Shown in pieces: positions 56,397-64,000 of a DNA stretch of 64,000 bases. The position numbers were made by a program, and so were the translations under genes. The stretch spans positions 124,001-188,000 of the forward strand of contig NZ_VEWL01000009.1 in NCBI RefSeq assembly GCF_006376685.1, in the 5' to 3' direction. This DNA is from Ochrobactrum teleogrylli (lineage in GTDB: Bacteria > Pseudomonadota > Alphaproteobacteria > Rhizobiales > Rhizobiaceae). Position 1 is the stretch's first letter. Each line of letters starts with the position of its first letter. The notes beneath the pieces are model-generated. The model had not been told where the DNA came from and ran no database searches. It saw only the letters and a program-made list of their open reading frames with translations.

Positions 56397-56502
56397 AGCA
56401 TTTCCAGCAAAAGTGCGAAGCGGTTTTGCGTTGGGAAATGCGATGGGAAAGAAGTTTCATTTCCAGCAAACGTGCGAAGCGGTCTTGCTGGTGGGAAATG
56501 TG
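56397..56502 (+). repeat. Tandem pair of ~46-base hairpin repeats (copies 5 and 6) in the thrC-lipoprotein gap
   Basis: Copy 5 (56397-56442) matches copies 1, 3 and 4 closely; copy 6 (56458-56502) is diverged, with GGTCTTGCTGGTGGGAAATG. A small hairpin GCGCAC/GTGCGC (56369-56386) lies just before. The 410-base gap 56180-56589 holds nothing else recognisable. Confidence 0.8.
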
Positions 56503-56589
56503 GCGGCGGAACAAATTGGGGTGGTCCGGCGGTTTCAATGAAATCGGCGCGCTCTCAAACAAACGAATTAATGCAGGGAAGCCCGGTTT

Positions 56590-57150
56590 ATGCAGAAAGC
56601 ATCACAGAATCGTTCATCGTTGTTTCCAGTCTTTGCAACGGTTTTGCTCGCAGCGCTTGCGGGTTGCACGACCAGTGGCAGCGAAAAGCCTGGCGATATG
56701 GCGGCTGAAGGTCCAAAGCGCATCAGCGCATCTGAGCTTCGCGCCTATTGCCCGACGGTGACGCTGCGTGACGGAACCGCCTTCTTCAGCACCTATGCCA
56801 AGGGCGGCGACAAGGACCCGGCACAGGTGGTCTATCAGGCATCGCTGACCGATGTGACGCGTTCGTGCCAGTATGGCGACGGCAACATTACCATCGATGT
56901 GGCTGCCGCTGGCAAGGTTGTGCCCGGTCCGAAATATAAGAGCGGCACCATCACCATGCCGGTGCGTGTGGCCGTGCGTCAGGGTGATCAGGTGGTCTAT
57001 TCCAAGCTGCACAAGCAGGCGGTCACCATCACCAACGGCGATACCGCGACCCAGTTCGTCTTCAACGACAAGGGCATTTCGCTGCCAATGCCGGACAAGC
57101 AGAATATCCAGATTTTCGTAGGCTTCGATGAAGGCCCGAATGCCAAGTAA
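56590..57150 (+). CDS. Predicted outer-membrane lipoprotein
   Basis: A 186-residue lipoprotein. The lipobox LAALAGC is at about residues 20-26 after a hydrophobic signal (FPVFATVLLAALAG). The mature part has a Gly/Asp-rich beta-like domain (YKSGTITMPVRVAVRQGDQV) ending in IQIFVGFDEGPNAK; I do not recognise the family. AGGGA precedes the ATG. It is followed by a terminator. Confidence 0.85.
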   Translation: MQKASQNRSSLFPVFATVLLAALAGCTTSGSEKPGDMAAEGPKRISASELRAYCPTVTLRDGTAFFSTYAKGGDKDPAQVVYQASLTDVTRSCQYGDGNITIDVAAAGKVVPGPKYKSGTITMPVRVAVRQGDQVVYSKLHKQAVTITNGDTATQFVFNDKGISLPMPDKQNIQIFVGFDEGPNAK

Positions 57151-57194
57151 TTTTCGCAGCGCCTGACAGGGCGGAGCGCTTATCGGAAAACCAG

Positions 57195-57223
57195 ATGCGC
57201 GGGGCAAAACCCGCGCATTTTTT
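57195..57223 (+). terminator. Rho-independent terminator after the lipoprotein gene
   Basis: The perfect 9-base stem ATGCGCGGG (57195-57203)/CCCGCGCAT (57210-57218) with a 6-base loop runs into T6. Confidence 0.9.
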
Positions 57224-57424
57224 GTTGTTCACGCCCGATATTGGAACAGTTACGGGTGTCGATATATTTGCGATATCTAATACAAAGACAAAAAACTGCC
57301 ACTAAATTAATATTGTTCCCAAAAGACGCGGTTCGTGTAATAGTCATATCGTTTTTATATGTTTATACTGATGCTGTGGGTCTGTGCTTATATTTGATAT
57401 AGCTGCTTATGCGGGATAAGCAGT

Positions 57425-59128
57425 ATGGTCCCCTGCCACAGATCGTTTGCGAGGTTTCAAGGGCGGATGGTGCGCAGGCGGAGCAGTGGCGGCAGCCTTT
57501 TCAATCCAGTTCCTCTTATCCTTCTCTTGCTGCTTCTCTGTGGAGCGGTCGCCGGGCATTGGGTTGGCGAAAAACTACGAAGAATGGGCGATGAGCGACA
57601 GGTGAATGCCTATATGGAGGCATTGCTTTCCTATGCGGGGCGGCTGATCGACTCGGCGCACAATACTCTCGATCAGGCGGAACAATCGCCCTACAGGGTT
57701 TGCTCCGCCGATGAGCGGGTCTATCTGCGCAGAATTCTCTTCAAAGCCTATCAGATCAAGGATATCGGCCGGCTGATCGATGGCCGGTTGAATTGTTCCA
57801 CGCTGCTGCCGGATCTGGCGCGGCAGGAACCGCGCTCCACGGCGGATGTGCTGCTGCCTGACGGAACCTACGTCTATGCCGACCGCCCGCTGGTTACGCC
57901 GGGAACCTATGGCCCGGTGATGGGCAAGGGCAATTCCAATGTCGTTCTAAGCCCGGCGGCCTTCGATTTCATGCATACGCCGGGCTATGCCTTCGCCCTG
58001 TTCATGAGCGACCAGTCGCGCGAGAATTTCGCCCGCTTCTATGAATATCCGGCCAATGCCGATCTGGAGCCGCTATCAGGCGGGCGTATCCGGGATTTTG
58101 TCGAAAAGCATGACCAGCTGAACGCCTATGCCTGCGAACCGGACAAGCTTATCTGTCTTGCACTGAGGACAGAGATCGACCGTACAAGCCTGCATGCGCG
58201 GCTGCGATCATTTCTGTCCATTGTGCTTGGCATGCTGGCGGCTGGCAGTCTTGGCCTTGGCTGGCGCGTCTATAATAATCGCGACCGTTCGCTGATGACG
58301 CTCCTGTCCAGAGCGCTCGCAAAAAAGGAACTGGAGGTTGTCTACCAGCCGGTTGTCAATGCTGTCAGTGGCGCGATTGTCGGTTTTGAGGCTCTGATAC
58401 GCTGGGAGATTCATAAGGGCGACTTTGTTCCGCCGGATGTTTTCATTACGCGGGCAGAGAAAAGCGGGCTGATCCATCGCATAACGCTTTATGTAATCGA
58501 CGCAGTGATCAGCGAAATGGGCGAACTGTTGCGCGCCAAGCCCGGCTTGCGCATCAATATCAACATAAGCGCCCGCGACCTGCATGACATGGAATTCGCC
58601 AACCGGCTGGAGGCGCGGCTGGTGAAAGCGTCCATCGACCCGCAGCAGATCGGTCTGGAGCTGACCGAGCGTACAGCGGTGGATTTTGCGAAGGCTTCCG
58701 GTGCGATCCATCATCTGCGCGAGAAGGGGCATCGCATCTATATCGATGATTTTGGAACAGGCTATTCCAGCCTGGCTTATCTCGGCGCGTTGAATGTGGA
58801 TGCGATCAAGATCGATAAGACGTTCACGCGGACCGTCGATAATGGCAGCACGGTTTCGATCGTTCCGCAGATATTGGCCATGGCGCGGCAGCATTGTCTG
58901 GACGTGGTTGTTGAAGGTGTGGAAACGGAGGCGCAGGCGCTCTATTTCGCCAGGGAAAGTGCGGGCGACAGCGCGCCGGTCAAGGCGCAGGGCTGGTATT
59001 TCGGCAAGCCGGTCTCTGCGATCATCGCGCGAACGCTGGTGGTTGCAAAACCCGCAAAACCCGTAAAACGCCAGAAGACGACCCGAAAAGGCTCGTTTCT
59101 GGGCATTGGCAGCGAGCCGCGTGGTTAG
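57425..59128 (+). CDS. CSS-motif sensor and EAL cyclic-di-GMP phosphodiesterase
   Basis: A 567-residue membrane protein. A first membrane helix (NPVPLILLLLLLCGAVAGHW) is followed by a periplasmic CSS domain (about residues 60-240, with the CSADE motif and further Cys in NCSTLLP, ACEPDK and ICLAL that probably form disulfides), a second helix (FLSIVLGMLAAGSLGLGWRV) and a cytosolic EAL domain. EAL residues are intact: FEALIRWEI, NINISARDL, LELTERT, IDDFGTGYSSLAYL, AIKIDKTF, EGVETE and GWYFGKP. It should degrade cyclic-di-GMP in response to redox or periplasmic disulfide state, as shown for CSS relatives. An alternative ATG is at 57467. Upstream of it (57230-57424) the DNA is AT-rich without genes. 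Confidence 0.9.
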   Translation: MVPCHRSFARFQGRMVRRRSSGGSLFNPVPLILLLLLLCGAVAGHWVGEKLRRMGDERQVNAYMEALLSYAGRLIDSAHNTLDQAEQSPYRVCSADERVYLRRILFKAYQIKDIGRLIDGRLNCSTLLPDLARQEPRSTADVLLPDGTYVYADRPLVTPGTYGPVMGKGNSNVVLSPAAFDFMHTPGYAFALFMSDQSRENFARFYEYPANADLEPLSGGRIRDFVEKHDQLNAYACEPDKLICLALRTEIDRTSLHARLRSFLSIVLGMLAAGSLGLGWRVYNNRDRSLMTLLSRALAKKELEVVYQPVVNAVSGAIVGFEALIRWEIHKGDFVPPDVFITRAEKSGLIHRITLYVIDAVISEMGELLRAKPGLRININISARDLHDMEFANRLEARLVKASIDPQQIGLELTERTAVDFAKASGAIHHLREKGHRIYIDDFGTGYSSLAYLGALNVDAIKIDKTFTRTVDNGSTVSIVPQILAMARQHCLDVVVEGVETEAQALYFARESAGDSAPVKAQGWYFGKPVSAIIARTLVVAKPAKPVKRQKTTRKGSFLGIGSEPRG

Positions 59129-59253
59129 ATAGACTGATGTCTTACCGCATTCTGTGAATATCCTAAAAGCAAAACGCGCTTTAGCTAAAATTCGAATTAA
59201 ATTCGACAGCGATGTTCAAACGAAAAGCAACGAGTCTGCGCTAGTCTGCACCC

Positions 59254-59439
59254 ATGACACAGAAATATGAACGTATTCTCGAACCGACGGATACCTGGGC
59301 GATCTTCGAGACGTCTACGGGTGAGCCTGTCATGATGGGGACCCGGCTGCTGATCGGTCTTGCCGAGCAGGAAGCCGAAGAGCTGCTGGCCATCCTCAAC
59401 GCGCCGCCGAAGGGGCGCAGCAAACGCACCGCAGCCTAA
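59254..59439 (+). CDS. Small conserved-looking protein (61 aa), function unknown
   Basis: A 61-residue protein beginning MTQKYERILEPTDTWAIFET with an amphipathic middle (LAEQEAEELLAILN) and a basic tail (KGRSKRTAA). No membrane segment or signal. The sequence looks protein-like rather than a random frame, and no competing gene lies opposite it, but no strong Shine-Dalgarno is seen. A perfect 26-base palindrome follows at 59458-59483. Confidence 0.55.
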   Translation: MTQKYERILEPTDTWAIFETSTGEPVMMGTRLLIGLAEQEAEELLAILNAPPKGRSKRTAA

Positions 59440-59457
59440 GTGTCTGCGCGGTGCGGA

Positions 59458-59483
59458 CGATAGCCCGAACGTTCGGGCTATCG
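59458..59483. repeat. Perfect 26-base palindrome between a small gene and the HAD gene
   Basis: The bases CGATAGCCCGAAC (59458-59470) are followed directly by their reverse complement (59471-59483). It could form a hairpin or cruciform, or be a protein-binding site; no T run follows on either strand. Confidence 0.6.
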
Positions 59484-59526
59484 CGATATTTGGATCAAAC
59501 CGGACAGCGTGCCGGAACCTTGTGTG

Positions 59527-60213
59527 TCAGGCGTCGGTCCAGATCGATAGCGCGTTGATGACGCTCGCCAGATCCTTGTGACGGTGGATCACCGTCTCGG
59601 CGCCTGCGTCGGTCAGACGGTCGGCATGGCCCGGATAGGTGTGCGCGCCACCCGTAAAGCCGATGACCCGCATACCGGCGGCACGTGCGCCATGGATGCC
59701 GTGCACGGAATCCTCGATCACAATCACATTGCTTGGATCGACATCGAATTGCTTGGCCGCATAAAGGAACACATCCGGCGCGGGCTTGGTCTTCTTGGTG
59801 CCGACTTCCTTTGCCGAAAAAATATTCGGTGCAAAGAGATCGTAAAGCTCAACGCGCTTCAGCATGGTTTCCAGCCGTGCGCTGGTCGAGTTGGAGCAGA
59901 TGCATTTCGGCAGCTTCAATGCCGAAACCACTTCCACAATATCATCGACAGCCTGCACCTCGTTCTTGAGGCGCTCATCGAGAATGCTTTCCGATTTATC
60001 GATCAGCGAAGCGGAAAGCGCTATGCCTGCCTCGCGCTCGACCGTCAGCAGGATGTCCTGCCAGGTGAGACCGGCGAAACGTTCGGCCAGTTCGTCGGCG
60101 GAAATCTGAAAACCGGCATCGGTCAGAAGCACGGATTCGACTTCCGCAGCGATGATTTCGGAATCCACCAAAACGCCATCGCAATCGAAAATGATGAGGG
60201 ACGGAGCCGCCAT
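59527..60213 (-). CDS. HAD-superfamily hydrolase (subfamily IA)
   Basis: A 228-residue phosphatase or mutase-like protein. The nucleophile motif LIIFDCDGVLVDSEII at the N-terminus (Asp about residue 9), motif II ICSNSTSARLETML and motif III-IV VIVIEDSVHGIHGARAAGMR are present. The substrate is unknown; the arrangement resembles beta-phosphoglucomutase/phosphoglycolate phosphatase relatives. I chose the ATG at 60213 (GAAGG upstream) over 60246. Confidence 0.88.
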   Translation of the reverse strand: MAAPSLIIFDCDGVLVDSEIIAAEVESVLLTDAGFQISADELAERFAGLTWQDILLTVEREAGIALSASLIDKSESILDERLKNEVQAVDDIVEVVSALKLPKCICSNSTSARLETMLKRVELYDLFAPNIFSAKEVGTKKTKPAPDVFLYAAKQFDVDPSNVIVIEDSVHGIHGARAAGMRVIGFTGGAHTYPGHADRLTDAGAETVIHRHKDLASVINALSIWTDA

Positions 60214-60308
60214 GTGGGTAGCCTTCTTATCGGGAGGAGGACGCATTCACACTTGCGGGAACGCATCGGGAATATTGAAGGATCAGCTACAACTTTATAG
60301 CCCTAGCG

Positions 60309-62102
60309 TCAAACTTCACCGGAGACTTCGCGCCGTCTGCGGTCCAGCTCTTCGCTATAGCGCCTGAGCGTATGCGCTTCACTCAACAAGCCCATGACCT
60401 TGCGTTCCTGCGCATTGTTGACCACGGCGAGCGCTTCGCTTTCGGAACGGTCAAACCGCACGACAGCTTCCTTTGCGTTCATTTGCGGCAACAGGAATTC
60501 ATCCTGATACTTCAAAAGCTCGCTGATGCTGTGGTTTTCCGAACTGTCGAAACTGTCGGCATAGACTTCCGGCACGGGGATCATGCCGACATAGCGTCCT
60601 TGCGCGTCCACCGCGATGACCCGCTGGGTGGAACCAAGCGGGAAATCGTGGCGGAAGGTTTCGATATCCGTGTCGATCAGCACGGTGCGCACATCGTGAC
60701 GCATCATGCGGCTGACGGTCAGATTGCGTATCCAGCCGATATCATGCGCCGAGCGGATGGCTTCGCCGCGCAGGTGGAAGCGCCAGGTGGCGAAGGAGTA
60801 GCCGAAGGTCTTGCGGACCATCAGCGAGGAGGACACGACAGCACCCAGCACCAGCATGGAAATCGGAAAATCGCCGGTCAGTTCCAGCGCGAGAAACGTC
60901 ATGGTCATGGGGCCGCCGACGATGGCGACGGCCAGTGATGACATGCCGATCACCGCATAGACTTCCGGCGCAAGCGTCAGGCTGGTTGGCAGCACCACGC
61001 CCGCGACCGCCGCGAAAAGCTTGCCGGTCAATGCGCCCAGAAACAGCGATGCGAAGAACAGACCGCCGCGAAAGCCGGAGCCGATGGAAATTGCCGAGGC
61101 CAGCGATTTCGTCAGGATCAGCAACAGCAGCGCCGAGATGGTAATATTCGCATTCAGATCGAGATGCAGCGCGCCATGGCCGGAGGCCAGCACCTGCGGC
61201 GAGAAGAAGGCGATCAGACCGACGATGGCCCCGCCGATAGCCGGTGTCAGGACATTGGGCAGAAAACTGCGCCGGGTGATTTGCTCGACGAATGTTACGC
61301 CGCGCATGATCAAAATGGCGATCCCTGCCGAAACAAAGCCCAGCAGCAATGCGGGCACGTAGTCACGTGGGGTGATGGCGTCGATGTTGCCGATATCGAT
61401 CAGAAAAGGTGTGCCCCCAATGGCCTGCGTCACCAAAGTGCCGACAATCGCCGCGACGACCACCGGGGCCAGTGTGGCGATGGAATAAACGCCAATGATA
61501 AGCTCGAATGCATAAAATGCGCCGGTGAGGGGCGCGTTGAACGCGCTGGCAATGGCCGCTGCCGCACCGCAGCCGACCAGCGTGCGCAAGTCGGCCCGGC
61601 GCAGTTTGAGCGCGCGCCCGATGCGCGATGCGAAACCGCTGGCAAGCTGTGTATAAGCGGCCTCCAGGCCAACCGAAGCGCCAAAGCCGTTGGAAATCAG
61701 GTTTTGCCCGACGAGAATAAAGCTATCGGTGAGTGACAGGCGACCGCCATGCAAGGCATTGGCTTCGATGGGATCGACGATGGGGCGCTTGCGCCAACGC
61801 GCCAGCACCCAGATGATAATCCCCATAAGAATGCCGCCAGCCAGCGGCGCGATGAAGGCGCTGGGATAAAGCTGCGCCGCAGAACTGAGCTTTTCGCCGG
61901 GTTCCAGCGCAAACAGCGCCTGATGCATCCATTGCGATATGCCGCCGATGGCCGCAACGGCAAGGCCGGAGATGATACCGATCACCACACCCGCGATGAC
62001 GAGACCGATTTCGCTGCCGCGCACAACGGCGCGCATGCGGAAGGGAACGAAGAACACCCTCAAATAACGGTTATGGCGCAGTTCTGCGAAATTCATATGC
62101 AA
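60309..62102 (-). CDS. ClC-type chloride channel/transporter with CBS domains
   Basis: A 597-residue membrane protein with about ten to twelve hydrophobic segments. ClC signatures: GASVGLEAAYTQLASG (gating-glutamate region, about residue 135) and GSGFRGGLFFASLFLGALTG. Two CBS domains occupy the C-terminal 150 residues (VSRMMRHDVRTVLIDTDIET and later). Bacterial ClC proteins exchange chloride or fluoride for protons and support acid tolerance; substrate is not decided by sequence. Two in-frame ATGs (62102 and 62096) are possible starts. Confidence 0.88.
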   Translation of the reverse strand: MHMNFAELRHNRYLRVFFVPFRMRAVVRGSEIGLVIAGVVIGIISGLAVAAIGGISQWMHQALFALEPGEKLSSAAQLYPSAFIAPLAGGILMGIIIWVLARWRKRPIVDPIEANALHGGRLSLTDSFILVGQNLISNGFGASVGLEAAYTQLASGFASRIGRALKLRRADLRTLVGCGAAAAIASAFNAPLTGAFYAFELIIGVYSIATLAPVVVAAIVGTLVTQAIGGTPFLIDIGNIDAITPRDYVPALLLGFVSAGIAILIMRGVTFVEQITRRSFLPNVLTPAIGGAIVGLIAFFSPQVLASGHGALHLDLNANITISALLLLILTKSLASAISIGSGFRGGLFFASLFLGALTGKLFAAVAGVVLPTSLTLAPEVYAVIGMSSLAVAIVGGPMTMTFLALELTGDFPISMLVLGAVVSSSLMVRKTFGYSFATWRFHLRGEAIRSAHDIGWIRNLTVSRMMRHDVRTVLIDTDIETFRHDFPLGSTQRVIAVDAQGRYVGMIPVPEVYADSFDSSENHSISELLKYQDEFLLPQMNAKEAVVRFDRSESEALAVVNNAQERKVMGLLSEAHTLRRYSEELDRRRREVSGEV

Positions 62103-63552
<1,450 letters not shown>

Positions 63553-63595
63553 GCATAATTCTCATCGGACGGCCTCCAGCAAAGTCTGATCATGG

Positions 63596-63632
63596 AGCGC
63601 CCGGAGCGAATGCTTCGGGCGCTTTCGCTTTT
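63596..63632 (+). terminator. Terminator after ccrM
   Basis: The stem AGCGCCCG (63596-63603)/CGGGCGCT (63616-63623) extends inward through AGC/GCT with one G-T mismatch and is followed by TTCGCTTTT. Confidence 0.7.
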
Positions 63633-63633
63633 A

Positions 63634-64000
63634 TCAGAACGTAAGGCCGAGGGACTTCAGGTCGACGGCGAGTTTAGGCGCACCGGTGAAATGAACGGCC
63701 TGCCAGCCGGCAGCCTTGGCGCCGTCAACATTGTGCAGCGAGTCATCGATGAACAACGTTGCCGCCGGGTCGAGGTCGAACGCCGCGACATGCGCGTCGT
63801 AGATTTCCCGGTCGGGTTTCAGCATCTTCACGTCGCCCGAAACGGTGACACCCCGGCTTTCCGTCAGAAAAGGAAACCGGGCCTGCGCTTCGCGGAAGGT
63901 GTCTGAGGCGAAATTGGTCAGCATGGTGACATCGTATCCCGAGGCGATCAGCCCGCGCAGAATGGCGACACTTTCATCATAGGCATGCGGCACCATGCGC
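63634..64000 (-). CDS. HAD-superfamily hydrolase (5' end cut by window)
   Basis: The C-terminal 122 residues of a HAD protein, continuing past the right window edge; a Met at 63996 is internal. Visible are motif II (YDVTMLTNFASDTFREAQ), the Lys-containing LKPDREIYDAHVAAFDLDPA and motif III-IV (TLFIDDSLHNVDGAKAAGWQ). This matches the HAD-IA group (2-haloacid dehalogenase-like). The nucleophile Asp motif lies outside the window. Confidence 0.88.
   Translation of the reverse strand, partial: RMVPHAYDESVAILRGLIASGYDVTMLTNFASDTFREAQARFPFLTESRGVTVSGDVKMLKPDREIYDAHVAAFDLDPAATLFIDDSLHNVDGAKAAGWQAVHFTGAPKLAVDLKSLGLTF

Overview
This window looks like a chromosome segment from an alphaproteobacterium of the order Hyphomicrobiales, most likely Brucella in the broad sense (including former Ochrobactrum). 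This is inferred from the gene order around ctaC-ctaD-ctaB-ctaG-ctaE-SURF1-ispH-thrB-rnhA, the solitary cell-cycle methyltransferase ccrM, an IalB-type protein, the protein family set, and small hairpin repeats of a Brucella-like kind. No rRNA, tRNA, CRISPR array, prophage or transposase was seen. Almost all of the window is GC-rich core genome. The one clear compositional exception is an AT-rich orphan gene at 48.7-49.7 kb.

Layout. 0-3.7 kb: the 3' part of dxs, then tlyA and a TrmA/RumA-type RNA methyltransferase in overlapping order. 3.8-5.4 kb: a leftward ArsR/AHSA1 pair with two operator-like repeats, then a LOG-family protein. 5.5-10 kb: an MliC-like protein, a LysM envelope protein, and an ArsR regulator followed by an HMT1/Atm1-type ABC exporter. 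10-12.2 kb: psd-pssA (phosphatidylethanolamine synthesis) with a convergent P-loop ATPase. 12.4-18.6 kb, leftward: SDR, purF, cvpA, radA, dnaB. 18.8-21.2 kb: a purine nucleoside permease-family protein, then convergent cfa. 21.5-24 kb, leftward: rpsF-rpsR-DUF2232-rplI. 24.3-31.4 kb, rightward: fabD-fabG, acpP, fabF, mltG, yicC, gmk (fatty acid, peptidoglycan and nucleotide functions).

31.5-36.1 kb: an AraC regulator divergent from an SDR; then a leftward tldD, a 48-residue membrane protein and a barstar-like gene; then ialB. 36.5-46.2 kb: the aa3-type cytochrome c oxidase cluster (subunits II, I, haem O synthase, a CoxF-like small protein, Cox11, subunit III, DUF983, SURF1), continuing into ispH, thrB and rnhA. 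46.3-48.5 kb: a Prx5-type peroxiredoxin, a secreted DsbD-N-like protein and YqgE. 48.7-49.7 kb: the AT-rich orphan. 49.8-59.1 kb: a large GGDEF-EAL protein translationally coupled to a GNAT acetyltransferase, an M16 peptidase, thrC, a lipoprotein and a second EAL protein with a CSS sensor domain. 59.2-64 kb: a small conserved-looking protein, a HAD hydrolase, a ClC-type channel, ccrM with a CtrA-box-like site, and a second HAD protein cut by the window end.

Non-coding structure worth attention: three tandem pairs of a ~46-base hairpin repeat, each upstream of a rightward gene; two ~145-base inverted-repeat elements sharing a core and lying directly after stop codons; a G-rich imperfect inverted repeat between the M16 peptidase and the acetyltransferase; an 18-base perfect palindrome between acpP and fabF; paired operator-like sites upstream of both ArsR genes; and an orphan terminator-like hairpin upstream of ccrM.
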